Below, piece by piece: positions 35,645 to 45,300 of a stretch of 64,000 nt of DNA (the stretch's first letter is position 1; every line of letters begins with the position of its first letter). The stretch spans positions 124,001 through 188,000 of the forward strand of contig NZ_CP052757.1 of the NCBI RefSeq assembly GCF_009708005.2, read 5' to 3'. The stretch is from Cellulosimicrobium protaetiae (GTDB lineage Bacteria > Actinomycetota > Actinomycetes > Actinomycetales > Cellulomonadaceae). The translations under genes and the position numbers were made by a program. Below the pieces are notes generated by a model. It had not been told where the DNA came from, did no database searches, and worked only from the letters and a program-made list of their open reading frames with translations.

Positions 35645-37312
35645 TCACATCCGGAAGAGCCCGAACCGGTCACCGGTCCAGGTCTCGGCGAGGGGCGTGC
35701 GCGCGCACACGCCGAGGGCGAGGCCGAGCACGCGGCGCGTGTCGGCGGGGTCGATCACGCCGTCGTCCCAGAGGCGCGCGGTCGCGTAGTAGGGGTTGCC
35801 GTGCTCGTCGTAGTCCGCGCGGATCCCCGCGGTGAACGCGGCCTCGTCGTCGGGGTCCCACGTCTCGCCGCGGGCGGCGAGCTGGTCGCGCTTGACGGTC
35901 GAGAGCACCGACGCGGCCTGCGGCCCGCCCATGACGGAGATGCGGCTCGCGGGCCACGACCACAGGAACCGCGGCGAGTACGCGCGCCCGCACATCGAGT
36001 AGTTCCCCGCGCCGAACGACCCGCCGACGATCACGGTGAGCTTCGGGACACGCGTCGTCGCGACGGCCGTGACCATCTTGGCGCCGTCCTTCGCGATCCC
36101 GCCCGCCTCGGCGTCCGTACCGACCATGAACCCGGAGATGTTCTGGAGGAACAGCAGCGGGATGCCGCGCTGGTCGCACAGCTCGATGAAGTGCGCGCCC
36201 TTGAGCGCCGATGCGCCGAACAGCACGCCCCGGTTCGCGAGGATGCCCACCGGGTGCCCGTGGATCCGCGCGAACCCGGTGACGAGCGTGTCGCCGTACT
36301 CGCGCTTGAACTCGTCGAACCGGCTGCCGTCGACGAGCCGCGCGATGATCTCGCGCGGGTCGTACGGTGCTTGTACATCGGTCGGGACGGCGCTGTACAT
36401 GCCTGCGCCGTCGTGGTCGGGCGCACCGTCGGCCCGGGGCGAGCGGGCGCCGTCGTGCCCGACGGCGGGCGGCTCGCCCGGCACGACGACCCACGCGGGC
36501 GCCGGGTCGGGCGGGAGCGTCGCGACGATGCGACGCACGGTGTCGAGCGCGTCCTCGTCGTCCTCGGCGAGGTGGTCGACGACGCCGCTGCGCCGCGCGT
36601 GCAGCTCGCCGCCGCCGAGCTCCTCGGCCGTGACGACCTCGCCGATCGCCGCCTTCACGAGCGGCGGACCGCCGAGGAAGATCGTGCCCTGGTCGCGCAC
36701 GATGACGGTCTCGTCGCTCATCGCGGGCACGTACGCGCCACCCGCGGTGCACGACCCGAGCACCGCGGAGATCTGCGGGATCCCCGCCGCGGAGAGCCGC
36801 GCCTGGTGGTAGAAGATGCGGCCGAAGTGGTCGCGGTCCGGGAACACCTCGGCCTGACGCGGCAGGAACGCACCGCCCGAGTCGACGAGGTAGACGCACG
36901 GCAGCCGGTTCTCGAACGCGATCTCCTGCGCCCGCAGGTGCTTCTTCACCGTCAGCGGGTGGTACGTCCCGCCCTTCACGGTCGCGTCGTTGCACACGAC
37001 CATGACCTGCCGCCGGCTCACCACCCCGATCCCGGCGACGACCCCGGCGGCCGGCCACGCGCCGTCGTCCACGCCGTACCCGGCGAGCGGCGCGATCTCG
37101 AGGAACGGGCTGCCCTCGTCGAGCAGGCGGTCGACGCGGTCGCGCGGCAGCAGCTTGCCGCGCGCGACGTGCCGGTCGCGCGCCGACGCCGGGCCCCCGC
37201 GCGCGACGTCCGCGGTGCGCGCACGCAGCTCGTCGGCGAGCGCCCGCTGGCCGGCGTCGTTCGCCCGGGCCGTCTCCGACCCGGGGTCGACGGCGCTCGT
37301 CAGGATCGTCAT
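35645..37312 (-). CDS. accD1: AccD1: carboxyltransferase subunit of a branched acyl-CoA carboxylase
   Basis: A 555-residue MCC-type carboxyltransferase. The N domain contains [22 protein letters not shown] and [14 protein letters not shown]. The C domain contains [24 protein letters not shown] and G-G-S-F-G-A-G-N-Y. It transfers carboxyl from biotin to 3-methylcrotonyl-CoA. Between the two domains lies an atypical segment with V-G-H-D-G-A-R-S and A-P-D-H-D-G-A-G, which shares DNA with the insertion in accA1. The start overlaps the bkdC stop (ATGA). Confidence 0.92.
   Translation of the reverse strand: MTILTSAVDPGSETARANDAGQRALADELRARTADVARGGPASARDRHVARGKLLPRDRVDRLLDEGSPFLEIAPLAGYGVDDGAWPAAGVVAGIGVVSRRQVMVVCNDATVKGGTYHPLTVKKHLRAQEIAFENRLPCVYLVDSGGAFLPRQAEVFPDRDHFGRIFYHQARLSAAGIPQISAVLGSCTAGGAYVPAMSDETVIVRDQGTIFLGGPPLVKAAIGEVVTAEELGGGELHARRSGVVDHLAEDDEDALDTVRRIVATLPPDPAPAWVVVPGEPPAVGHDGARSPRADGAPDHDGAGMYSAVPTDVQAPYDPREIIARLVDGSRFDEFKREYGDTLVTGFARIHGHPVGILANRGVLFGASALKGAHFIELCDQRGIPLLFLQNISGFMVGTDAEAGGIAKDGAKMVTAVATTRVPKLTVIVGGSFGAGNYSMCGRAYSPRFLWSWPASRISVMGGPQAASVLSTVKRDQLAARGETWDPDDEAAFTAGIRADYDEHGNPYYATARLWDDGVIDPADTRRVLGLALGVCARTPLAETWTGDRFGLFRM
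36372..36475. repeat. Repeat-rich segment in accD1 sharing a core with accA1
   Basis: GCGCCGTCGTGGTCGGGC at 36405-36422 is identical to 34037-34054 in accA1. A diverged direct copy begins near 36447 (GCGCCGTCGTGCCCGACG). TGTACA occurs at both ends of 36372-36399. The segment falls at the junction between the two carboxyltransferase domains and keeps the frame. Confidence 0.65.
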
Positions 37313-39090
37313 CCGGCCACCCCTCCCTGCCGAACCCGGGATCGCTCCTCACCCGCGGCCGATCCTGGGGAGGGATCCAGGGTTCGGCCGGGCGCGGTAC
37401 CGCCGCCGGGCGACGAGCCACCAGCCAGGAGCGCGAGGGCCGGGTCCTCGAGCAGCGCGCCGAGGTCGGCGAGGAAGCGCGCGCCCTGCTCGCCGTCGAC
37501 CACGCGGTGGTCGAACGACAGGCTCAGGGTGACGACGTCGCGCAGCGCGACCTCGCCGTCGTGCTCCCACGGCCGACGACGCACGGCGCCCAGGCCGAGG
37601 ATCGCCGCCTCTCCCGGCACGAGGATCGGCGTGCCCGCGTCGACGCCGAACACCCCGACGTTGGTGATCGAGATCGTCCCGCCGGTGAGTCGCTCGGGCG
37701 TCGTCCGGCCGTCGCGCGCCGTGACCGTGAGGTCGGTGAGCGCGGCGGCGAGGTCGGGCAGGTCGAGGTCCTGCGCGTCGGGGACGTGGGGCACGACGAG
37801 CCCCCGGTCCGTCGCGACCGCGATGCCCAGGTGCACGCGACGGTGCCGCACGATCTCCGCCGAACCGTCGGGGAGGTCGCGCCACGCGCTGTTGAGCGCG
37901 GGGTGGCGCGGCAGCACGAGGCACAGCGCACGCGCCGCGAGCGCCAGGACGGTGATCCGCTCGCCGCGTGCGAGACGGTGCGTGCGCAGGCGTTCCAGGA
38001 GCTCGACGCTGCGCGTCACGTCGAGGGTGAGGAACACCGTGGCGTGCGGCGCGGTGAACGCGCTCGCCACCATGGCCGCCGCGGTGTGCTTGCGCACCCC
38101 GCGCACCGGCACGACCTCGGGCTCGAGCCCGGCCCGCGCGTCGGCACCGACGGCCGCCGAGACAGGAGACGTTGCCCCTCGACCGGGCCCTCGCGGGGCC
38201 ATGGCTCCCCTCTCGTCCGCGAGCGCCGTCGGGGTGGCGGGCGTCGCGGGCATCGCGGTCGACGCGGTCGACGCGGGCAACGCGGTCGACGCGGTCGACG
38301 CGGTCGACGCGGTCGACGCGGCGAGCGTGGCGTAGACGTCGCGCGGCTGCCGCACGACGTCGCGGTGGCAGCTCACCGCCGCGAGGACGTCCTCGCGCGT
38401 GATGAGGCCGTCCCGTCCCGTCCCCTCGACACGGTCGATGCGCACGCCGAGCTTCTTCGCGAGCGCCCGCACCGGTGGCGTCGACCGCGGCCGCTCGCCG
38501 ACCCAGCCGGACGTCCCGCCGGCGTCGCCCCCCGTGCCGAGCCCGGGATCCGTCCCCACGATCGGGACCGCCTGAGGAGCGACCCCGGGTCCCGCCGGCT
38601 CGGGCCGGCCCCCGGCGCGCCCGGCAGCAGCCACGGGGGCCCGACGGCGGCGCGCGGGCCTGCCCGCACGCTCCGGCGCGGCCCCGTAGCCGACGAGGTT
38701 CGGCTCCGGCCCGTCGTCCTCCCCCTGCTCGCCGAGCCCGGGCTCTCTCCTCACGGGGACGGCCGTCTGAGCAGCGACCCCGGGTTCGGCAGCCCGAGGC
38801 GTCGGGTGAGGGGCACTGTCCGGGGTCGGGGCGGCGGGGGTGCCGTCGTCGACCTCGAACGTCACCAGGGGCTCGCCGACGGTGACGGTCTGGCCCTCCT
38901 CGGCGTGCAGCGACGCGACGACGCCCGCGTACGGGGACGGGAGGTCGACGAGGGCCTTGGCCGTCTCGACCTCGGCGATCACCTGGTTGAGCTCGACGCG
39001 GTCGCCCGCGTGGACGTGCCAGCTCACGATGTCGGACTCGGTGAGCCCCTCCCCGAGGTCGGGGAGGCGGAACTCGCGCATCGTCATCAT
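37309..39090 (-). CDS. bkdC: BkdC: E2 dihydrolipoyl acyltransferase of branched-chain keto acid dehydrogenase
   Basis: A 593-residue E2. Residues 4-80 are a lipoyl domain ([15 protein letters not shown] with the lipoylated Lys). The peripheral E1/E3-binding domain near 200 has [13 protein letters not shown]. The catalytic domain begins near residue 330 with V-P-V-R-G-V-R-K and ends [10 protein letters not shown], holding the active-site His and Asp. Linkers are long: two in-frame 60-bp repeats make codons 101-120 and 166-185, and a 9-bp minisatellite makes an A-S-T run. A third 60-bp repeat forms the C-terminal tail. The ATG at 39090 overlaps the bkdB stop. Confidence 0.93.
   Translation of the reverse strand: MMTMREFRLPDLGEGLTESDIVSWHVHAGDRVELNQVIAEVETAKALVDLPSPYAGVVASLHAEEGQTVTVGEPLVTFEVDDGTPAAPTPDSAPHPTPRAAEPGVAAQTAVPVRREPGLGEQGEDDGPEPNLVGYGAAPERAGRPARRRRAPVAAAGRAGGRPEPAGPGVAPQAVPIVGTDPGLGTGGDAGGTSGWVGERPRSTPPVRALAKKLGVRIDRVEGTGRDGLITREDVLAAVSCHRDVVRQPRDVYATLAASTASTASTASTALPASTASTAMPATPATPTALADERGAMAPRGPGRGATSPVSAAVGADARAGLEPEVVPVRGVRKHTAAAMVASAFTAPHATVFLTLDVTRSVELLERLRTHRLARGERITVLALAARALCLVLPRHPALNSAWRDLPDGSAEIVRHRRVHLGIAVATDRGLVVPHVPDAQDLDLPDLAAALTDLTVTARDGRTTPERLTGGTISITNVGVFGVDAGTPILVPGEAAILGLGAVRRRPWEHDGEVALRDVVTLSLSFDHRVVDGEQGARFLADLGALLEDPALALLAGGSSPGGGTAPGRTLDPSPGSAAGEERSRVRQGGVAG
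37329..37388. repeat. Palindromic element family 3, copy in the bkdC tail
   Basis: 60 bp with 15-bp arms GCCGAACCCGGGATC and GATCCAGGGTTCGGC (one mismatch). It encodes the C-terminal tail of BkdC in a different phase from the linker copies, and ends 17 bp from the accD1 start. Confidence 0.8.
38256..38320. repeat. 9-bp minisatellite in the bkdC linker
   Basis: About six copies of GTCGACGCG, two groups separated by GGCAACGCG, encode repeated A-S-T. It lies between the peripheral-binding and catalytic domains, where length changes are likely tolerated. Confidence 0.8.
38536..38595. repeat. Palindromic element family 3, bkdC linker copy 1
   Basis: 60 bp, exactly codons 166-185 of bkdC, reading [20 protein letters not shown]. 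Arms GCCGAGCCCGGGATC and GACCCCGGGTCCCGC are partly decayed. Confidence 0.8.
38731..38790. repeat. Palindromic element family 3, bkdC linker copy 2
   Basis: 60 bp, exactly codons 101-120 of bkdC, reading [20 protein letters not shown]. Arms GCCGAGCCCGGGCTC and GACCCCGGGTTCGGC have two mismatches. It is a clear direct repeat of the copy 195 bp away. Confidence 0.85.
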
Positions 39091-40163
39091 CGAGCCACCG
39101 CCTCGACGGTGCGGGTCGCGCCGGGCGACCCGGGAGCCCCGCCCGGCGCCGCGGCGTCGGGCACAGGAGCCGGCACGAACGTCTCGACCCGTCCCAGCAC
39201 GCGGTCGACGCCGTCGAGGATGCGGTCGAGGTCGGGCAGGTAGTGCCCCTCGAGCTTGGCGGGCGGGTACGGCATGCCGTGGCCGGTGACGCGCACGGGC
39301 GCGGCCTCGAGGTACTCGAAGCAGCGGTCGGTCACGGTCGCGGCGATCTCCGCGCCGAGCCCGGCCTGCCGCGGCGCCTCGTGCGTCACGACGACGCGCC
39401 CCGTCTTGCGCACCGACGCCGCGACGGTGTCGTGGTCGATCGGCGAGAGGGACCGCAGGTCGATCACCTCGACGGACACGCCGTCGTCGGACGCGGCGAC
39501 GGCGGCGTCGAGCGCGGTCCCGACGAGCCCGCCCCACGTGACGAGCGTGACGTCGTGGCCCTCGCGCACGACGCGCGCGCGGTCCATGGGCAGCGGGTCC
39601 ACCGGGTCGAGGTCGACCTCGCCCTTGAGGTGGTACCGGCGCTTGGGCTCGAAGAAGATCACGGGGTCGTCGCACGCGACGGCCTGGCGCAGCACGGTGT
39701 ACGCGTCCTGGGGGTTCGCGACCGACACCACGCGCAGCCCGGCCGTGTGCGCGAACAGCGCCTCGGGCGACTCCGAGTGGTGCTCGGCCGCGCCGATGCC
39801 GCCGCCGACCGGGATGCGGATCGTGATCGGCAGGCGCACCTTCCCGCCCGTGCGCGCGTGCATCTTGGCGAGCTGCGACAGGATCTGGTCGAACGCGACG
39901 AACACGAAGCCGTCGAACTGGATCTCGCACACCGGCCGGTAGCCGCGGTACGCGAGCCCGACGGCGGTCCCGATGATCCCGGACTCCGCGAGCGGGGTGT
40001 CGAGCACGCGGCGCGGGCCGAACTCCGCCTGGAGCCCGTCCGTCACGCGGTAGACGCCGCCGAGCCGGCCGACGTCCTCGCCCATGACGACCACGCGGTC
40101 GTCGTCCGTCATCGCGCGGCGCAGCCCCGCGCCGAGCGCCTTCGCCACGGTGAGGGTGCTCAT
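39087..40163 (-). CDS. bkdB: BkdB: E1 beta subunit of branched-chain keto acid dehydrogenase
   Basis: A 358-residue transketolase-type beta subunit. Motifs include V-V-V-M-G-E-D-V-G-R-L-G-G-V-Y-R-V-T, the substrate-side T-P-L-A-E-S-G-I-I-G-T-A-V-G-L-A, E-I-Q-F-D-G-F-V, G-G-G-I-G-A-A-E-H-H-S-E-S-P-E-A and E-V-I-D-L-R-S-L-S-P. With BkdA it binds thiamine diphosphate and decarboxylates branched-chain 2-oxo acids. The last ~25 residues are an added Ala/Pro-rich tail. It overlaps both bkdA and bkdC by ATGA, giving coupled translation. Confidence 0.95.
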   Translation of the reverse strand: MSTLTVAKALGAGLRRAMTDDDRVVVMGEDVGRLGGVYRVTDGLQAEFGPRRVLDTPLAESGIIGTAVGLAYRGYRPVCEIQFDGFVFVAFDQILSQLAKMHARTGGKVRLPITIRIPVGGGIGAAEHHSESPEALFAHTAGLRVVSVANPQDAYTVLRQAVACDDPVIFFEPKRRYHLKGEVDLDPVDPLPMDRARVVREGHDVTLVTWGGLVGTALDAAVAASDDGVSVEVIDLRSLSPIDHDTVAASVRKTGRVVVTHEAPRQAGLGAEIAATVTDRCFEYLEAAPVRVTGHGMPYPPAKLEGHYLPDLDRILDGVDRVLGRVETFVPAPVPDAAAPGGAPGSPGATRTVEAVAR

Positions 40164-41584
40164 CGCGCCACCCCCGTCACGCTCGTCGCCGCGCCGGACG
40201 CCGCCCGGTCACCCGCCGCGCCCGGCCCACCCGCGCCGTCGTCCCCGTCCTCGCCGTCGCCGAACGACTCGAGGTAGTGCGCGTACTCGGCTCGCTCGCG
40301 CTCCAGCGCGTGGTGCGGCTCCGCGTAGACGTGCTCGAAGAGCGACAGCGGCGGCGGGTCGGTGAGCGCGACGCACCCGGCGCGCAGCTCGGCCGCCGCG
40401 GCGTCGGCGACGCCCTGCACCCGGGCCGCCCCCGCGTCGTCGAGCACACCGACGGAGCGCAGGTACGCCTCGAACCGCGCGAGCGGGTCGCGCCCGGTCC
40501 ACTCCTCGACCTCGGCCGCGTCGCGGTACCGCTTCGGGTCGTCGGCCGTGGTGTGCGGGCCCATGCGGTAGGTGACGGCCTCGATCAGCGTCGGGCCGCC
40601 GTCGTGCCGTGCGCGGTCGAGCGCCGCGCGCGTCACCGCGAGCACGGCGAGCACGTCGTTGCCGTCCACGCGCACGCCGGGCATGCCGAACCCGCGGGCG
40701 CGCTCGGCGAGCGGGACGCGCGACTGGAGCGCGACCGGCTCGGAGATGGCCCACTGGTTGTTCTGGCAGAAGAAGACGACCGGCGAGCGGTACGTGGACG
40801 CGAAGACGAACGCCTCGTTGACGTCGCCCTGGCTCATCGCGCCGTCGCCGAGGTACGCGACCCCCACGGGGAGCCCGGCGGACGCGTCGACCCGACCGGC
40901 GTCGACGTCGTTCTGCACGCCCATCGCCCAGCCCGTCGCGTGGAGCGTCTGCGCACCGATGATGACCTGCGGCGACGCCATCCCGATCGCGTACGGGTCC
41001 CACCCGGAGACCGCGACGCCGCGCCACACGCGCACGAGGTCGACGAGCTCGGCGCCGCGCACGCGCGCGACCGCGTGCTCGCGGTAGGAGGAGAAGACGA
41101 AGTCGTCGTCGCGCAGCGCGCGCGCCGAGCCGACCTGAGCCGCCTCCTGCCCGAGCAGCGGGGGCCACAGCGCGAGCTCCCCCTGCCGCTGGAGGGCCGT
41201 CGCCTCGGCGTCGATGCGCCGCGCCACGACCATGTCCTCGAACAGCCGCAGGAGCGTCGTCCGGGCGGCCTCGCGCGCGTCGTCGTCGAGTGCCGCGGGG
41301 TCGAGGTCGGCGAGCCACCGGTCGAGGTCGGGGTCCGGGAGCCGCGTGCCGTCCTCGGTCAGCACGCGCAGGGTCGGCGTCGACGCGCCGTCCCCCGGGT
41401 CCTGCCGCGGCACGTCGGTACGCGCGTCGGCACGCCCGTCCTCGCGCACGTCCTTGCGCACGTCGTGCGCCACGTTCTTCCGGTCTGCTCGTGCGTCGCG
41501 CGGGGTTGCCGCCCGGTGACCGTTCTGCGCCTTCGGCGGGGTCGCCGCCGTCGGTCCGGTCCGCACCGCAGGTTCGCTGGGCAT
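40160..41584 (-). CDS. bkdA: BkdA: E1 alpha subunit of branched-chain keto acid dehydrogenase
   Basis: A 474-residue subunit. The core contains L-Y-like helices, R-R-I-D-A-E-A-T-A-L-Q-R-Q-G-E-L, S-Y-R-E-H, the thiamine-diphosphate motif G-D-G-A-M-S-Q-G-D-V-N-E-A and N-N-Q-W-A-I-S, then R-M-G-P-H-T-T-A-D-D with the active-site His. These match 2-oxoisovalerate rather than pyruvate dehydrogenases. The first ~90 residues are a low-complexity charged extension with D-V-R-K-D-V-R-E-D-G-R-A-D-A-R-T-D-V. The start has a GAGGTGGCG site. It is the first gene of the eight-gene operon; no E3 gene is in the window. Confidence 0.93.
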   Translation of the reverse strand: MPSEPAVRTGPTAATPPKAQNGHRAATPRDARADRKNVAHDVRKDVREDGRADARTDVPRQDPGDGASTPTLRVLTEDGTRLPDPDLDRWLADLDPAALDDDAREAARTTLLRLFEDMVVARRIDAEATALQRQGELALWPPLLGQEAAQVGSARALRDDDFVFSSYREHAVARVRGAELVDLVRVWRGVAVSGWDPYAIGMASPQVIIGAQTLHATGWAMGVQNDVDAGRVDASAGLPVGVAYLGDGAMSQGDVNEAFVFASTYRSPVVFFCQNNQWAISEPVALQSRVPLAERARGFGMPGVRVDGNDVLAVLAVTRAALDRARHDGGPTLIEAVTYRMGPHTTADDPKRYRDAAEVEEWTGRDPLARFEAYLRSVGVLDDAGAARVQGVADAAAAELRAGCVALTDPPPLSLFEHVYAEPHHALERERAEYAHYLESFGDGEDGDDGAGGPGAAGDRAASGAATSVTGVAR

Positions 41585-41681
41585 CGTCGCCACCTCACCT
41601 CGGGGAGCCGGTCCTCTCCGTCGAGGACCGAGGTAGGGCGAACGTAACCCCTGCCGCGCACATGGCTCCACCGACGTCCGA

Positions 41682-41697
41682 CACGCTGTGCAGTGTG
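41682..41697. promoter_or_regulatory. Candidate Lrp/BkdR operator between bkdA and the regulator gene
   Basis: CACGCTGTGCAGTGTG is a dyad (CAC-N-CTG-N2-CAG-N-GTG) in the divergent intergenic region, just upstream of the regulator's -10 box TAGGGT (41714-41719). Confidence 0.6.
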
Positions 41698-41726
41698 ACC
41701 GCTGTCACTCGGCTAGGGTGAGCACC

Positions 41727-42203
41727 ATGCACAGCGCCGACGCTGTCGACCTCGACCTCCTGCTCGCCCTCGCCGACGACCCGCGGGCGACGATCGTCGC
41801 GCTCGCCGACCGCCTCCGGCTCTCGCGCAACACCGTGGCGGCACGGCTCGCCCGGCTCGAGGCCGAGGGCGCGTTCCTCGACCTCGACCGGCGCATCGAC
41901 CCGCACGTGCTCGGGCACCCGCTCACGGCGTTCGTCGAGGTCCAGGTGCGGCAGAAGGAGCTCGCCCGGATCGTCGACGACGTGGCGCGCATCCCCGAGG
42001 TCGTGCAGGCGTTCGGCCGCAGCGGGACCGCCGACCTGCGCGTCACCGTCGCGTGCCGCGACACCGACCACCTGTTCCGCATCGACGCCGCGATCCTCGC
42101 GATCGACGGCGTCGAGCGCACGGAGACCTCGCTGTCGATGGGCGAGCTCATCCCCTACCGACTGCGCCCGCTCATCGAGCAGCAGCGGCGCGGCGAGCGC
42201 TGA
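41727..42203 (+). CDS. Lrp/AsnC-family regulator, probable controller of the bkd operon
   Basis: A 158-residue protein with an N-terminal AsnC helix-turn-helix (D-L-D-L-L-L-A-L-A-D-D-P-R-A-T-I-V-A-L-A-D, then R-L-S-R-N-T-V-A-A-R-L-A-R-L) and a C-terminal ligand-binding (RAM-like) domain with F-G-R-S-G-T-A-D-L-R-V-T-V-A-C-R-D. Such regulators adjoin bkd operons widely and sense branched-chain amino acids. ATG 41727 is chosen because TAGGGT ends 7 bp before it, consistent with a leaderless mRNA; a GTG nine bases earlier is inside that box. Its divergent position and the dyad between the genes support control of bkdA onward. Confidence 0.88.
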   Translation: MHSADAVDLDLLLALADDPRATIVALADRLRLSRNTVAARLARLEAEGAFLDLDRRIDPHVLGHPLTAFVEVQVRQKELARIVDDVARIPEVVQAFGRSGTADLRVTVACRDTDHLFRIDAAILAIDGVERTETSLSMGELIPYRLRPLIEQQRRGER

Positions 42204-42345
42204 GCGGAGACGACGACGGTCGCCCGCCGTCGAGGGCGAGCCGACCGGAGCCTATGCCGCGCTGCGGGCGAGGAACGCCTTCCGCCGGGTAGTGAGCGCC
42301 GTCCGCGGGCAGGCCGTGAACCAGGGCCGCACCCGGGACCCGCGG

Positions 42346-45300
42346 TCAGCGGAGGTCGCGCACGTACGCCGCGGCGCCGTCGTACGCGGCGATCCGGCGC
42401 TCGTAGTACGTCGCGATGATGAGCAGCAGGCCGCCCGCCGCCGCGAGCGTGAGCATCCACGGCCCGGCGGAGATGCGCGTGCCGAGCTGGGACACGAACA
42501 CGACGAGGATCTCGACCGGCAGCACCGCGACCCCGAGCAGGAACGGCGCCGCGAGGTGCGTGCGGGTCCCGACGAGCACCGCGGCCAGTGCGAGCGCGAT
42601 GACCAGGACGGCACGCCACGTGCGTGCGTCGGTGTACGTCGCGAGGACCGACGGCCCGAGGAGCGCGAGGATGCCCGGGGCGAGCGTCCGCCACGACCCG
42701 GCCAGACCGACCGGCCATCCGGCGAGGGTCGACGTCGTCCGCACCGGAGCGGTGACCCCACCGGCCGTTCCCGCCGCGGCGCCCTCGGCGTCGGGGTTCC
42801 CGGCCCCGGTGCCCCGGGCTGACGTCGTGCCGGCCGCGAGCGCGAGGTACCCCGCCACGAGCAGGCCCGCGCCGAGCGGGAGCGAGAAGACCTCGACGCG
42901 CAGCTCGCGCGGCGACCAGGCACCGATGGCGGCGGCGAGCGCGAGGAGCCACGTGAACCAGGCGGGCGGGAGGTCGAGCCGCCCGCGGACCGCCCGGCGC
43001 ACCCCGAGCACGAGGAGCACCAGGAGCAGCACCTCGACGGCCCACACCGTCGCGATGACGCCCCAGACCGGCCGCACGTTCGCGACGGCCCCGACCACGA
43101 CGAGCACGGCCGCGGGCGCGACGGCCCAGCGCCGCACGACCGCGGTCGCGCGTCCCGACGCCCCACGGGCGGCGACGAGGCCACCGCCCAGCGCGACCGC
43201 GCCCGCGGCGAGCGCCCACGCGAACCCGACGAGGAACACGGCACCACCGCCCGCGGCGTGCGCGACGTGCACGGACTCGACGGTCCCCGCCGTCGCCGCG
43301 AGCACGCCCGCCCCGGCGAGCCGCAGGGCCGCGGCACGCCGCCACGCACCGCCGGCCGCGTCCGCCCGCCGCAGCGTCGCGGCCACGACGACGCACCCCG
43401 CCCCGGCCGCGACCAGCAGCAGCGCCCGCATGTCGCCCGCCCCCGGCGACGCTCCCAGCGCGAGCACCGACGGCACGACGAGCAGCACGAGCCCGGCGCT
43501 CGCGAGCTCCCACCAGCGCCGCGACCGGCGCGCGAGCAGGGCCCCCGTGACGACCGCCGCGAGCGCGGGCGGCGCCGTGTACGCCTCGACGAGCCCCACC
43601 TCCGCGGCGGCGAGCGCCGTCCACAGGGCGGCGGTGGTCAGGGCCGCGGCGAGCCACCACTCCGCACGCCGGTCCCGGTCGCGCGCCGCGAGCCCCGCGC
43701 CCGCGGCGAGGAGGAGGAGGACCGCGACCGCGACGTCCGGCCCGGCCGCGGGTCGGGCGAACGCGAGCCCGACGGCGATCGCCCCCGTCAGCGCAGCGGC
43801 CGCCTCGACCGCGACCCGGCCGGCGCCCAGGCCGATCCTCTCGGTGACCGGGCGAGCACCCGCGAGCGCCGCCGCGACGAGCACCGCGACCACGGGCAGG
43901 ACGACGGGAGACCCGCTCCCCGGGAGGACGAGCGCACCGGCGCCGACGACGGCCACGGCCGCCGTCGGCAGGACGAGCGCGGCGGCGAGCACGCGCAGCC
44001 CCGTGACCGTCCCGGGGCGGCGGGAGCCGACGAGCACGACCTCGAGCGCGAGCATCGCGACGCACGCCGCGACGGACCACGCGCTGCGCTCGTCCACGAC
44101 GGTGAGGACGCCCAGACCGAACGGCACGGCCGTCACGCCGAGCACGGCCCACCACGAGTCCCGGTCGACGCGCGGGACGAGCGTCACGGTGAGCGCCACG
44201 AGCGACGCGACGCCCGACACGACGCACAGGACGGCGACCGTCCCGATGCCGCCCCACGCGAGCGTCACGCCGAGCACGAGCAGCGCGTAGCCGTACGCCG
44301 TCCCGACCAGGACGGCGTGCAGACCACGCGGCGCGCAAGCACGGGCCGCCAGGAGGAGCACACCGACGACGACCGCACCGACGGTCGCGGTCGGGCGCGC
44401 GACCCACGACCCGGCGACGAGGAGCAGCAGTGCGGCGATCGTGCCCGCGACGGCGGCGGCACGCCAGACCCTCCGCTCGGCCCGTCCCACGGGGAGCACG
44501 CCGTGGCGGATCGCGGCGCGCGGGTCGGGCAGGAGCCGGGCGGCAGGGCGCAAGACGTGCACGAGCACGCGTCGGACCGCACGCACGACGGCGCCCGGCG
44601 CGGACCCGGCGGCGACGTCCGACGCGGTGCCGCTCGGGACCGGGGCCGAGGCCGGGGCCGGGGACACGGCAGGCACGGCAGGCACGGCGACGGGTCGCGC
44701 GGTGGCGACGACCAGCGCCGCGGCGAGGACCGCGAGCAGGGCGAGCGACGTGACGCCCGCGAGGCGCGGGTCGAGCGCCAGCGTGAGCACGAGCGCGAGC
44801 AGCAGCCACGGGCCGAACGCTCGCCCGGTCCGCACGACCGGCGCGGCCCCGAGCCGCGACACTGCGGGTGCCCAGCCGCCGGGGGCCGGCGCGGACCGGG
44901 CACCGGTCGGGAGCGGCACGGGCCGGGCACCGGTCGGGAGCGGCACGGGTCGCACCCCGGGCGGGAGCGGCGCGGGCACCGGCTGCGGCGTGCGGAGCGC
45001 GAGCCTCCCGGCGACCGAGACGACCGCGAGCACGGCAGTAAGACCGAGGAGCGTCCCGCCGAGGATCTCTGCGCCGTCGGAGCCAACGCCCAGCCCGTCG
45101 TCCCGCGACGCCGCGGTGAGCACCCCGACGCCCAGCGGTGCGGTGCCGAGCTCCGCGTCCGTGCCGGTGGTCGCCGTCATGAGCACCTCCGCGGCGCGCA
45201 GCCCGGCGATCGCGACCGCGGGGACCGCCGCCACGATCGCGACGACGGCCCCGCCGAGGAGGGTGTCGGACCGACCCACAGCCGGCGTCGGTGCCGCCCG

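Noticed and set aside
33121-35835. 904-codon frame antisense to accA1
   Set aside because: Shadow of a biotin carboxylase gene; composition is unlike a real protein. It appears extra-long partly because the palindromic insert reads openly on both strands.
42204-42345. Small gene or RNA between the Lrp gene and the giant membrane gene
   Set aside because: No start with a ribosome site, no stable hairpin and no coding bias; I see nothing in this stretch.
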